From Atopsyche davidsoni (Eukaryota; Arthropoda; Insecta; Trichoptera; Hydrobiosidae), in assembly GCA_022113835.1 (NCBI GenBank), contig JAILWY010000005.1, positions 3,738,501 to 3,802,500 on the forward strand: a stretch of 64,000 nt of DNA, written 5' to 3'. This document shows, piece after piece, positions 47,521 to 59,865 of the stretch. A program made the translations under genes and the position numbers. How positions within the stretch are numbered: position 1 is the first letter of the stretch; the number at the start of each line of letters is the position of its first letter. The notes beneath the pieces are model-generated. The model had not been told where the DNA came from, did not search any database, and worked only from the letters and a program-made list of their open reading frames with translations.

Positions 47521-49805
47521 TCGCAAATTTATTATAGGTTTTAGTGTTTTGTTCCACTCTGGCTTGAATCTAAATTATAAAGTAATGTACTCGTAAAATC
47601 TGCTTCGTTAATTTTAAGAATCATAGAGAACTTCATATCGGATTATTTGTACTATATACATGAATTTTGTTCGCTAAAGGAGACCGACCAATGTGGCGTT
47701 AAACACAACCCATTTTTTAAAAAAATAATACTTTGTATTTCTTCTCATAGATCAGTGTTGGCCACTTGTAAGTATGAAATATACGTAGCAAGTTTTTGGT
47801 AAAGATTGCACAATGTTGTATGTATTAAAAACGCCGAAATTTTCAAATGTATGTATAATCTTCAACGGTCATTTTTTAATAGTTTCACATCGATTCAATA
47901 CAGAATGTGTCACAAAAAATAAGGCATTTTACATTCATTTTGAGATACTAGTCCATTGTTTTATATTTATTACCATACGTAGTTTCTACATATTTTTTTA
48001 CAAAATAATATAGAGAATACATAAATCTTAATGTGTGTGTGCGTGAAATTTTAAGATACTGCAACATACAACACTGTATTTTCTCAGTTATGAGGAATTA
48101 ATGTCCAACCTCACGTCCTCGTCCCGGCAGTGACTCGGCCGGGGGGCGTGCCCATCTCCAATAATTACAGACATGTTTTTATGGCAGTTGGCTTGCATGG
48201 GATATCTTCCTTTCACTCTTAAAATAACACAGGCATTCAAAACTCTTTGTTCGGGATATGTCAAACAATTTACGCAGGGAAGGTGACAGGAACTTAAAAA
48301 ATAAAGATATTAATCAGGCACATTTTAAATTAATGTATAAAAAACATAATTTTTGTGTCTCCTACACAAAAACTGAAATGTTTTTTTTTAAATCCATTTT
48401 CAACATCACAGATAATCTGAGTATTTAATAACACAGTAGGAGGCATGTAACCATGCAGTAAAAATCATTTGATACGTTGTGCTAATTACCTTGTTTTATT
48501 CAAAATAATTACAGAAAAGGGATGGCTTTTTTTATCATTAACCATGAAAACAGATTTTTTAAAACCTAGTCGTTTCACGCTTGTAGTCACTCTTGGTCGA
48601 ACAAGAGGCGAACATACTAATCACTGATCTTTAAAGCAGTTTTTAATAAGAATACAAAAATGGGTAAAAAGTAGTTTACTGTAAAAAGTAGCATATAATA
48701 ATATAATGATATGAGAATAAAACAGAATTTAAGCATCAATTAATCTAACGTACGACTCTCGACTTTGTTTCTTTTTGTTTTGCTCGTTTATGAAATATAT
48801 ATATATATATATATATAAAAAAAACAATGCAGTACTAATAAAATATTATTTCAAGTTTCATGAGATAAAAAAAAATATGGTCGCAGACAATGTACCTGTA
48901 TGACAAGGCGAATTTCATATTCTAGACAATGCGAAAAAAGTCACTCGAGAAAATAAAGTGATCATTCCTCTTTCCTCTAGACTACTCACCAAATTACCGA
49001 GCCAAAAAAAATGAGTCACTAAAAAATATTAACACACAGTCTTTGTGCCGGGATATCTTTAATTTAATTACCTGGCGGCACTTTAAATGATTGCTTTATT
49101 TTTTTTTATTTCGCGTTGCCTTGAACCGCGCGCCGCCCATGGTCTTCCCTTACGGTACTGGTAATTTTTTGTACGCACACGTATCTTCGATTTACGCTTT
49201 GTTATGCCTGTTTTGTTGGACTGGGTTCCCATTGGGTCTTTTGAAAACGAAAATATTTTCAGTACCAGACAATATGTATGAGCAGAAGAAAGCGCTTATT
49301 GAAATTCTCAAGCGATGCAATCTCTTCCTGCATTCAAATATTTTTACACGTTTATACAATGTATTTGAAAATAAACTATATAACATGAAGACTTCAATTT
49401 ATCGATGTGTTGTTTTTTTTTACTTACGAGTTTGGTAGCTGCGGTTTGGTACACCACACTTCGCTAAAGTGCTGCGGGTTGCGAACCTATTAAAAAATTT
49501 AGATATTTTAATATATCTATCAGTGTTTATATGTGATACAGAATTGGAATAAAAAATAAAATAGCATGGTTTGAGACTATCATTGTTGGTTAAACTTTTA
49601 CTTTTCACTGTGAGGTCCGTAGTTTGAATTTTAATCATTGAATCTGAGTACATAGATACGCTAAGCACTCTGAGACAAATAATTATATAAAATATCGCTT
49701 GCGAATACTCTAAAACGTACAAATGTCATAATTTTTGATATGAAAAGGAATGAAACTGATGTGCTCGTATATAAAAGAACATTTCTCCAGCTTACGTAAG
49801 AATAT
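47521..49805. other. AT-rich stretch with one GC-rich islet and a (TA)n tract
   Basis: The islet lies at about 48105-48160 (GTCCCGGCAGTGACTCGGCC, then GGGGGGCGTGCCC). An (AT)n tract of about 23 bp is at 48795-48817. Frames at 49091-49438 (plus) and 49420-49722 (minus) are anonymous. Confidence 0.45.
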
Positions 49806-49875
49806 GGCTCGGGGCTTTGAACCCACGTTATACAGTATTATAACAACGCAAAATCACCACCGAACTACAAAGGAG
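49806..49875 (-). repeat. tRNA-derived SINE-like fragment
   Basis: On the minus strand an A-box-like TTTGTAGTTCGGTGGTGAT is followed by a B-box-like GTGGGTTCAAAGCCCCG (plus-strand positions 49812-49827). The spacing suits a tRNA-derived head. No tail was defined. Confidence 0.45.
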
Positions 49876-50769
49876 CCTTCCCCTATTTGTTGATATGGAA
49901 TAACAAAGTAATCTTTCTGGGCTCTTTCTGCTGCCCGCATGCTAGTTTCTATGGCCAGTCTTCTGCTCTGTTGACCGGTTTAATTGAAAAATAAGTCGAA
50001 ACCGCGCGGGACCCTACAAAGGTAGTGTATACGCGATACAGGAAATCAAATACATTTATATTATTATATTTAAACTGTCATTAACTATACTTTAATAAAC
50101 AACAAATATGAATAGCCAAACCACCAGGAGACTATCATATTATATTTAGTTATAAATACTCTTGTTATATAAGAGCTTCTTCCGACTGACAAATATCGAT
50201 GAAATTATTCAATAATTTACTAGTCGTCTAATAATTCAGATTTGTAGCATGCCGTTTAATGTAATTTAAAAATTGTTTTTATAGTTATACATCTATATAT
50301 AGGCCCAGTTGATTGCTCAGTTCTTCGTTTTTAGATAGTTTCACCTAAAAGTCCAATATAGTTTCACGATTCCAAAATTAGTATTATAACTTTTTGTTCT
50401 TTGGTTTTGTTATAAAAGGTGTGATGATATTTAATTTTTCCTGTCTGTTCTGTTCCAAAATTACATTATCGATAGACAATCTATTCCACTCAAATTTTTA
50501 ATGAAAGATCCTGTAGATTTGAAAACATATGCCAGATTCCGGGCTATTGTGTATCATAAACTAGTCGAATAAAAGACGTGTTTTTGTGTTTGGCTATATG
50601 GTGTAGTAATAATTAAAACACAAGGGCTGAATGGGACTAATGCCAGGTGTATATTAAATTAATATCGGTAACCAAAACACACATGGACAGAAATTGACAA
50701 CCATCATTTATTTTGTAAATGAACGGTCAGAATAAATTTGCTCTAAAAACTATGCAACAAATAAAATAC
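49876..50769. other. AT-rich spacer with weak tRNA-like stretch
   Basis: Non-coding. At 50591-50646, TTGGCTATATGGTGTAGTAAT is followed by GGGACTAATGCCAGG, which might be a worn SINE head; too weak for a separate call. Confidence 0.35.
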
Positions 50770-50985
50770 CCCTGTTGAGGGACAAGGCATTTGATTGGTG
50801 AAGATCCATTATTATAATGATAAAAGTAACTTTGTATTTTGTCTGCACTTTGAGTTTATTACATTTTTTGCATGAATAGTTGCATCTGATGATGACCTAG
50901 TCTATTTGGTCGAAACTAGTCATGCAAAAAATATAATAAACTCAAAGTGAAGACAGAATACAAAGTTACTTTTATCATTATATTA
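50770..50985. repeat. CTGATGA/GAAAC-core repeat, copy e (best preserved, foldback)
   Basis: Two long inverted arms (about 50820-50879 and 50913-50978) flank the core. CTGATGA is at 50886-50892, a GACC/GGTC pair encloses TAGTCTATTT, and GAAAC is at 50912-50916. Arms carry AAAGTAACTTTGTATT..TTTTTTGCATGA and its complement. The left side also has the GAGGGACAAGGCATTTGAT..GGTGAAGATCCAT segment found in copies a, b and d. The element is non-coding. Confidence 0.8.
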
Positions 50986-53630
50986 TAAAATAAAATAACA
51001 TGTTTTCACACAAATTTCATAACAAAAAAAAAAGTCCAGCCATGCTTTTATAAAACTTAATTTAACATTTTGTTTACGTCCTTAAAAGGCCAAAGCATTT
51101 ATAATATTTAATGTTCTTTATTTCTTTGCTATTTGGATTTTAATTTTTGTTATTTAAATAAGCAGTTTTGCTAATTAAACCAGCCCATCGTAGATAAGTA
51201 GAAGTTTCGTCAAAAATTAAAAAAAACTGATTTTCAATCGCGCACTGAACATATCAACGGGTATACATACAACATAAACAGAAAGCATTTAATCATTGAC
51301 AAACCCAATTTACACAATCATTAAAACGCAAAGTCCACTCGGTCGGTTTTTCAGATCCGGACTTTTCAAAGGTTCCCGATACCTGCATGATGGATTCGTC
51401 CTTCGCGATAAAGCACGCGGCTTTTGTTAGTGGGACACCCCCCTCCCCGAGGATCTCCGGGGGGGCCAGTCATTGGAAACCAATACCCCCCCGCAGCTCC
51501 GGCTTGGGAGCGCCCTTGCAGCACAATACCAATCGTCCTTTTCCCGCGCATCATCCTATTTGAGCATAATGGCCATGATCCGAGTTGTCTATGACTCTAC
51601 ACTCTGTGAGATAAGCGACCCTTCGACCATGTAATATTTAAAAATAAAAATTTAACCCAGCTCGAAAACTCGACCCAAAACCGCGCTACTGATGCGAGGT
51701 CTAGTATGGACCGCCGTCGATGAAAAGGCCTACTGATGAGATATGATACGAGTCATCATGGATCGTTAATAATCATAAACATTTTCGTTTCTTTTTTAAA
51801 ATATGAATTAAGGATGAAATAGGATTTGATTGTTTGTATTGTTTAACAGAAGTCGAACAATGCGGTATTTTTTTATCGGTCGATTTTGTATGTAATTAAA
51901 AGTACTTTTATTTTTAGTTATACTTAAACCAGATCGTGATTTACTAATTTAAATGCTTTTAACTACAACTACACTGCGCGTGAAATTAGTTTAAATAAAC
52001 TTTTCTCTATCGTATTCACAATTGTTAACATAATGTAATTCATGACGACTTTTACATATTCATATAAATTACAATTTACCAATTATATAAAAAAATATTT
52101 TTATTACAACATATTGTAATTTCTGCGCAAAAAGTAGATAATCGAATTTTTTTAGACTTCCTGCATTAAATTTGGAAAAATAATAAATTTCATGAAAAAA
52201 ACAACGCTGCATTTTAACTCTCATCAATAAAAGAATTTAAAATTATAACTCCATATAAACAGTTTTGATCCTGTACAACTATTATGAAACACTTTTGTTC
52301 ATTGAAGGCGCGTGTTGTTTGGCTTGAATACTGGCTTTGGGGCCCTTCAGCATTATGTTTCGGACAAAACACAACAAACCATTTTATCATGTATTTTTTT
52401 TCTTCATATAATGCTATTGCAATTTTTTTGCGTTTGTTGTTATTAAATCATTGATGCGTAAGTATTGTAGTAGACTGGCAGAACCTTTTGTTATTTATAA
52501 TAAAAATAGATCACAGATTTATTTAAAATTGGAAAAACATGCCTTAAACATAAATAGAGGTTTTTGTTCCAAATAAAAAATAAGTTCTTCTTCTCATTCT
52601 TTTCATTACAAGTAATCATATTAAATTTCAGAATCTTTAAAAAACGAAGCCATCGTTAAAGTCTCGAATTTCTTATTTTATAATAAATATACATGTCTTC
52701 TTATTTTTACGTTTTATTAATATTTAGGACTAAAAATTTATTCGTTATGCTAAAATTTAAAAACAATTATAGGCAAATGATTAATTTAAGTAAAGTTAAA
52801 AATACAGAATACAGATTTAATACCACAAAATTAAAATTATGTTAATTAATTCTGAAAATTAAAATAGCCATAAAAACAGCCGTTTAATTTACAGGACACG
52901 AATAATATACAGATGTTTATTTTAATTGAATTACTTACATTTTGTTATATTCAATAAGCATAAACTTTTTAACGTATCATATCTCTATTATAATTTGTTT
53001 GTTGACGAATTTTTATATATATTTAGGTTTTCATATTTTGATTTATCCATTGTAAATCTTCTACAAGCCATATTTTTTACAGTATAATTACAAAGCTAAT
53101 ACAAAAAATATGATTAGTTCTATTACGGTAAAAACACAATTGATAGATTTCAGAATGCACCTACAAATTTTCCAACAAAATACCTTGAGTCAGTGCACAA
53201 GTCGTCATATGTAATCCTAATCGGACCACGGTTGAGGAGGCGCTTGATTTGTGGGTAAAGTTACCGTGAAAAATTATTAACGTACCTTGTAGGCGAGATT
53301 TACACCTACATAAATCTGCGGCATTATATATGAAAGTATAAATGGTAATGAAACCACAGGTATTGTTTGTATACTGTTACACGGACTCTAATATCCCCAT
53401 GCACACTAAAGGTTAATAGTAAATATTTAATGCCTTTCATTAATCAGACGCTTTTATTTTATTGGTGATATTTTTCGGAATTGTGAGAACTCGATTTCGT
53501 AACGGTGCACTCCATATTAAAAACGAAACACATTTAGTAAACGATAACAAAGCAAAAACGATTAAAAGGGAATGATAGAATAAGTTTATAAAAATAAAAT
53601 CGATACACAAAAATAATAATTCCACTATAT
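50986..53630. other. AT-rich stretch with one GC-rich patch
   Basis: GC-rich patch at about 51340-51560 (GGACACCCCCCTCCCCGAGG, CTCCGGGGGGGCC) with a minus-strand frame of no known family. The rest is AT-rich and featureless. Confidence 0.45.
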
Positions 53631-54337
53631 CAGTGGTTCCCAACCCTGTGCCCGCGGGCATCATAGCGCCCGCCGACGATTTTACGTGCCCGCCACTGTC
53701 CGTCCACCATAAAAAATTTGTTTAAGTTACAAAGAAAAATTAGTAATTAAACAGAGAAGTGTAAGCGTTATATAGCTATCATATAAAAGCCTGTTGAAAT
53801 AGCATCTTATGGTGGCTGATCCCTTCAATGGGTCAATTTTCGAGTGTTTTGATAATTTTTTGCGAAAAATCTACTGAAATAATAGAAAAAAAATTAATGC
53901 TTAAAGTTAGATACGTTCCTTCTTCTATAGATAATTTTTTTTTATCTCGTGTAAATTTACTTTTTATATGATATATATGTGTTTTCCCGATTAAAATTTA
54001 AGAATTTAGATATTATTATAACCGATGGATCTAGAACCCTAAGAATTTAGGTGTCCTTTTTTAAATTGGAAATAAAAGATTACCAATAAATCTATTAATC
54101 TATTATTTTCAACATCTTTACAACTTTATTTGACCCTAAAAATGAACGGTAATTTAGTAATAAAAAAAATATATATAATTTATAGCTTTTTTAATATTCT
54201 GTAAATAAACCAGACTATAAATAAATAATAAATAAACCGGGCTTTGGTACTACTTACCTTGAAAAAATAAATGGCGACCGCCGCCCGACCGGCATTATGA
54301 AATGTGCTCTTGGGTACAAAAAGGTTGAGGACCCCTG
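53631..54337 (+). mobile_element. hAT-like non-autonomous element
   Basis: 707 bp. It begins CAGTGGTTCCCAACCCTG and ends AGGTTGAGGACCCCTG, an imperfect inverted repeat of the kind seen in hAT elements. Flanks CACTATAT (53623-53630) and CTCTATAT (54338-54345) agree at 7 of 8 positions, fitting an 8-bp target duplication. Subterminal regions are rich in GCCCGCC/GGCGACCGCC. The AT-rich interior has no transposase. Confidence 0.85.
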
Positions 54338-54345
54338 CTCTATAT

Positions 54346-54784
54346 AATATAATAATTGAACCCGTTAGTAAATCCGTGAATGCATAGGCTCTCTCTTCCT
54401 GGCGGAGGGCGCAGACGCCGACCTCTAGACGACACGCTGCGGGTGATGTCCAGGCGGCTGCGAGTGATGTCCAGGAGACTGGGGGTGATGTCCAGGAGAC
54501 TGCGGGTGATGTCCAGGCAGCTGCCGATAATGGCTGCAGCCCCGCCCATGGTGTCCAGAGTCCGGGTCGTCCTCCACCGCAGCCATCATTACTGCACAAT
54601 GCACTTTATTCGCCAGCTGTAATTATGTGTGTACAGCCATCCCGCCTGTGTTATTAAATACTGCATGAACCAAGTTTTGAAATTTACATATTCTTATAAT
54701 TATTGTTATTTTGTATACACGGTATATTATTTTGTTCAATTGATACTTTATGCTAGCCATATTATGTAATTTAAAATAACAGAA

Positions 54785-54788
<4 letters not shown>
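54346..54788. other. GC-rich patch with minisatellite, then AT-rich DNA
   Basis: About 54375-54600 is GC-rich with long frames on both strands that mostly translate the minisatellite. AT-rich DNA follows. No gene recognised. Confidence 0.4.
54437..54520 (+). repeat. 21-bp minisatellite, four units
   Basis: Units begin CTGCGGGTGATGTCCAGG and CTGCGAGTGATGTCCAGG at 54437, 54458, 54479 and 54500, with small differences in the last three bases. A fifth, diverged start (CTGCCGATAATGG) follows. The period is divisible by three, so frames stay open without needing selection. Confidence 0.92.

Positions 54789-54854
<66 letters not shown>
54789..54854. repeat. (TA)33 microsatellite
   Basis: 66 bp of uninterrupted TA dinucleotide, the longest simple repeat in the window. 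Confidence 0.97.
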
Positions 54855-54855
<1 letters not shown>

Positions 54856-57294
54856 CCATTAGTATCAAAGCCAGACTAATAAAATTATTATAGGACGGTG
54901 ATCTCTTAACTACACGTTTCTTACAAAAAATAACCTCTATGAGCAGAAGACTTCAAAGTAAATAATTCGATCTATAAACCACACCTACTTGCTAGGCAAA
55001 CAAATAATATAAAAAAAAAATAAAAAACAAATAATCAAGCATTTAGAAGCGATTAAAGGAAATTGCGCCATATCCTGCTTTTTACTTCACTAATACAAAA
55101 GTTATACCAGAGAGTTTTACTTAGTGATCCTTACCTTTTAAATCTGAAGAAAACTTTATGTTATGTTGTAATACTTCGGGGTGATGCTGAGACTACTTAC
55201 ATTATTCCGATAAATAATAAAACAAGTTTATGGTGAAATATTCAAAGTAATGAATAAATCATTTTTATGGATTGAAAAAAATTAAATTTACGCGATGAAT
55301 TTTCATTGCTTCTGTATAGCTCATACTCGGAAACGAATATTATAGTTTTAAATAAGAGCGAGAAACCTCGACACACTAGCAATAAAAAATATAGTGATTA
55401 GGTTATAGTATTAATGAAAGAATTACTTTTATGAGCACTTCCAGAGGACACAATGCCTTTACGACGTTGGCTTCCACCATATAAATAATAACTACACGTA
55501 CGCAATTAGCGTCAGGAACCGGCGAATCATCTTTATACTGCATTTTAATTGTAATTTTATGTGCATTTAATGATACATACGAAAATTATTGCGTGAAATT
55601 TTGCTGTATAATGATAAAAAAAAACATTAACGATAAAATGTGTAGCGTATTGCATTGGATGAACTGAAAAGAATTAGTAGATAATTTAAAAGAAAAAAAA
55701 ATTATACTGTATTATGTTATAAAATGTTATTGTTAATAATTCGTTATTGTGTAAATTACTAATTGATCATTATAGCAATTTTTAATAACAAGATTATTTT
55801 TTTTATATTATCACATAATTATCAAAAATAAAAACTACTATTGGCAAGAACTTTATTGAATATTTGATTGAATATTTTTAAATCCGGACTATCACTGAGT
55901 ATCGTATGTGAGTTCATCAGATATTTTTTAGCCGTGTGTATAAGGTAATATTAATTAATGATTCTAGTATAGCAACAGCTCTGCCATCCTCGATGTTAGC
56001 TTATTAATATTAAGTGCCTCTCATTATAATTGACATTATTTTATTGCAACGATTAATCAGCTTAATTATAATGTCAACATCTAAATACATCAATACATTT
56101 TTCAATATAGTATATACTTGCTTGGTATGGAAAATTCTTAATATTCAACACCTTAATGAAGTTAAATCAATTTTATCAATAGATGAGAATATTTTAATGC
56201 GAAAATCGTTTTTTTTTTTTACAGTGTATCCTTAGCGTGTTTTGTTAATATGTGAAATCAATCATTAAATGTGCGATGAAACGTTACAATATGCTTGTAG
56301 GATGCCGACAGAAAAATAAATCTTTTTTTTCTGGACACACTAAAAAAACTGACTATTTGTAATGTAAACGCTCGAGACAAACAAAACACGACATTAGACC
56401 CATTTGTAAATGCCGCAAGACATTCGGAAATGTATTGAAATTTGTGAATCTAAACTTACGTACAGTAATTTTCTACTCCAGTCATTCTCTAATACTCCAA
56501 GTAACAATATACTCGAGTACAAGCCGCAAGCCGAATCTCAATACAAACCAAACAAACAAAAAAATATAAAGCGACCACTTCAATCCATACATTGCACAAA
56601 TAACGACCACAAAAGAATTTAAAGACATTAATTCGCAACAAAAGACGGTCGTCCATTTTACCTTCGCAGAATAGACTAAGACAATATGGCGTCAAATCTA
56701 AGGCTGAGAGGGGACAATCAGCTGTAAGGAGGGGTCGTTAGTATTCGGTTTTGTCGCCGTCCAGTCCATTGTTGCGGTGGGAACGGGCGAAATATTTTGA
56801 CAGGCCCCCGGGGCGATATTTATTGTCAGCCGGCTCTGGCCCACCTGAGAGGAGCTCTTCGGGGAATGGTAGTTTATGGCGATTTAAGATTAATAGAGGT
56901 GCGACAATGTAAAAATTCAGACTAAATCTAGTGACACTTTCAATAGTCATAATTTTAAAACTCGGTAAGCCCTCGGACGCTATTTATCACCGGGATTTTT
57001 TTGAAATTCATACGTTTTCGAAAATACGTGAAAAATGATTTTCATTGAAAATTTATTACGACGATCTATCACTTATTTTTAATTCTTTTTTTTTTACTTT
57101 ATCTAAATTCAATGAAGCATTTTATCATTGGCTATTCGCATTATTCAAATTTATTTAAAAAATTATGTTACAGAAAAAATACTATACGTTCGTATACTAA
57201 CACCTGAAAATGAAAATCATCCTGTTTTTTTTTGTATCGAAACATGATATGTCAATACAAATCGTCATGAATCGAACTGAAAAAGGCGTGACCC
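54855..57294. other. AT-rich stretch with one GC-rich islet
   Basis: Mostly AT-rich non-coding DNA. The islet at 56740-56870 (GACAGGCCCCCGGGGCG) overlaps a short minus-strand frame of no known family. Confidence 0.45.
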
Positions 57295-57357
57295 CAATAA
57301 GCAGCCTGGGATTCAGCTGTCAGAATGAGGGTGGAACAGTGACCACTGAGCCAAAAA
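57295..57357 (-). repeat. tRNA-derived SINE-like fragment
   Basis: On the minus strand TTTTTGGCTCAGTGGTCACTG gives a good A-box/D-arm, followed by AGCTGAATCCCAGGC as a B-box-like T-arm (plus positions 57303-57317). No acceptor stem was found. Confidence 0.45.
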
Positions 57358-58542
57358 GACAACCAAAATTTTAAAGTAAATAATATTTTACTCAAATTTG
57401 ACTAAAATGCATATGCGACTTCAGATACAAGAGAATTCGTTAAATTTATGTATTTTATCTATAATGCCCATGTTGTTCGTAAATACGATATATTCGGTAA
57501 TGTTTTATTATAAAGTCAATCAATATCTCTCATAACTCACTTAAATCAATGGAAAACAATGAAAATTCCACAATGTAAGAAGTCTTAGAAGAAGAAATGC
57601 CTGAGAAGACATTAAATTTTACGGTATTTTTGATATAAGAAAATATTTCGACAAATTTTTATCAAGAATAGGTTTTTTTAGTGAAATTTACTTGGTAATA
57701 TTTATTTAAAATGCAGATAAATAAATAAAGAACTTTATTCAAAAAATAAAACCATTTTTTTATAGGGTTTAAAATTGATTTTCCACCCCTATTTAAAAAT
57801 ATGATTATATTTTTTCTGCTCAAAAAGATAACAATGGCTCGTTCTCTTTATTTATTTTTTTTAATTCGCCAAACATTTTTTGGATTAGCACCCTGGTCCA
57901 AAAAAATAATTCATTCTTAACAAGAAAAGCTTTTAAGATTATAAAAATGTTACAATAAGCCAACGGCACTTAAAAAAGCAAGCACTGCTGTATTCTCATA
58001 CACGTTTGACGGAGTCTAATCGCCTTACCTATCTTTTAGTTTCTCAAACCATATTCCTACCTCAAAACCTGGTCCCTCGCCGATATCAGCCGATCTGCAG
58101 GACATTGTCAGGCGTGTACAGGACTCGGAGTAATGACAAAAAACACGATAATTCACGAATTGGAAAGGTGCACTTTGGAGTGAGGACAAAGTACGCCACT
58201 GTGCCAGATACGAAATAGGGTAGGTTAAACCTTAAGTTTATATTAAAATATTTACGCCAAAGTTTAAATAAATTTTATATTTAAATTTCAAAACATTTAT
58301 ATGATTTAAGATTGCAACATACATACAAGCAGATAGTATTCTTATGCGTGAACTATTTGTGTGATGTGTGACCCATAATGAATAAAATTATTCCTTGGTT
58401 ACTATTACGTGTATCTGCATGAATTAAACAATTTAATGCTAATGCATTTTACATAAGCTTCAGTCGTATTCAGGATGCATTCTGTGTGTCTTTATTGATT
58501 TTTTAAGATTTGTGTATCATTGTTTTAAAGAAGATTAATATA
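57358..58542. other. AT-rich spacer
   Basis: AT-rich DNA. The plus-strand frame 58006-58218 is in somewhat richer sequence but unrecognised. TA at 58541-58542 precedes the mariner-like element. Confidence 0.45.
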
Positions 58543-59267
58543 GGGTGTCCAAAAAGAGTATCGGGTGAATGTGAATATTGACCGTTATTGCGATATGCTG
58601 CGAAAATGTTTAGGCCCAGAGTTGCAGGAGTTTCAAGGTTTCAACTCCACTTGCCATACATCCAATCAATCAATTGAAGCTGTTAACGAATTATTGCTAG
58701 TAACATCAACTGGTCTCCCAGAAGCCCCGACCTTAGCCCTCTTATTATCTATTTCGCATTGGGATTCCTTAAAAGTAGGGTTTATGAGAATAATCCAAAG
58801 AACCTAACGGAAATGAAATAAAACATCATATCAGAAATGGCAGCGTGTTATCAGCAATTTTCGTTCCAGATTAGAAGAGTGCCAGCAGCGTAACGGTCAC
58901 CATTTGGACAACATCATCTTTTCGAAATAATTTCAACTGGCCTCCCAGAAGCCCCGACCTTAGCCCTCTTGACTATTTCGTATGGGGATATCTTAAAAGT
59001 AGGGTTTATGAGAATAATCCGACGAACCTAACGGAATTGAAACAAAACATCAGGTCAGAAATGGCAGCAATATCGAAGGCTATGTTTCAGCGTGTTATCA
59101 GCAATCAAGAAGAGTGCCAGCAGCGTAACGGTCACCATTTGGATAACATCAACTTTGCGAAATAATTTTCCATTTTGTATTCTTATAATCAACATTAAAA
59201 AAAAAACTTGATTACTAGTACTTTTTGTTTTACTGAACCAACAAATACCCGATACATTATTTGGACA
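58543..59267 (+). mobile_element. Mariner/Tc1-superfamily element, internally rearranged
   Basis: The left end is GGGTGTCCAAAAAGAGTATC after a TA. The right end, decayed, reads ACCCGATACATTATTTGGACA to about 59267, the complement of the left end with a few changes. The interior is a broken transposase with a tandem duplication. At about 725 bp it is shorter than an intact element of this type (around 1.3 kb). Confidence 0.8.
58565..59165 (+). pseudogene. Mariner-like (DDE/D) transposase C-terminal half, broken and duplicated
   Basis: The first part reads NVNIDRYCDMLRKCLGPELQ, then passes to ..CHTSNQSIEAVNEL. The segment that normally holds the second catalytic aspartate (a WFQQDGA-type motif in this family) is deleted between these. 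A first C-terminal copy (about 58705-58926) is frameshifted. A second copy (58938-59165) is intact for 75 residues, from WPPRSPDLSPLDYFVWGYLK to ..INFAK and a TAA. SPDLSPLDY supplies the third catalytic aspartate typical of mariner-type transposases. The two C-terminal copies are highly similar, so the unit was tandemly duplicated. No functional enzyme can be made from this locus. Confidence 0.8.
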
Positions 59268-59865
59268 AATTGTACATATGAACAAGTTTTTTGTAATAAA
59301 AATAATTTGTCATATAATTAATCCAGCTCTTGTTTGTGTAAAAATGTAAAAATCTACGTACTCAAAAATATTTTAAGCCATAATATATATATGTACATCT
59401 CCGCGCCCTCTCTGCGCCCTTGAGTGCCCAGGTGCTTGTAAGATCCGAGATCTGCCGATTAATAAGTCTTTACATCCCCTATCGCGCTACCATCGCGACA
59501 TTGTTGTGGCCGGGAGCCTGTCGAGGGCCGCAGAGCCGCAGAGCCGGAGCCCTCAGCCGCTGCGCCGGCGACCTCAGTCCGGGTGCACAATGCTATCGGG
59601 CGATCTCCGGATCCGAGTCCAGATCAGATGGTCTCGTGTTCGGGAACTGCTCGGGACGATCTGAGCGCTCTGCTTTGTGTGCGCTTTTTTTGGGATAGGG
59701 TGTTCTAGGATTTTGTGATATTTGAGTTATGAAAATTGACGGTGTCGTCGAGCCCTTCGGGTTGTTGTGGCAGATGATGTTGACTTGATCTATGAGTAAC
59801 GTGAGATGTCATATGGCTCAAATAGACGTATAAACAATTGACAATATATAGAGATGTATATATTA
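59268..59865. other. AT-rich spacer and GC-rich patch
   Basis: About 59400-59680 is GC-rich with a repeated GCCGCAGAGCCGCAGAGCCGG motif. It is open on the plus strand (59420-59698) with an arginine/serine/glycine-rich, unrecognised product. The rest is AT-rich. Confidence 0.4.

Noticed and set aside
47221..47526. Frames with Ala-Val or His-Arg repeats
   Set aside because: They are translations of a (GCGGTG)n microsatellite on each strand with no independent support.
49091..49438. 115-codon plus-strand frame
   Set aside because: AT-rich, hydrophobic, starts in a poly-T run, and shows no domain; likely chance.
50886..50916. Active hammerhead ribozyme
   Set aside because: The core strands are present, but an extra base follows CUGAUGA and there is no room for a normal stem I before it. 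Kept only as a hypothesis in the findings.
54180..54622. Three overlapping frames with heptapeptide repeats
   Set aside because: They are translations of the 21-bp minisatellite; a period divisible by three keeps any frame open.
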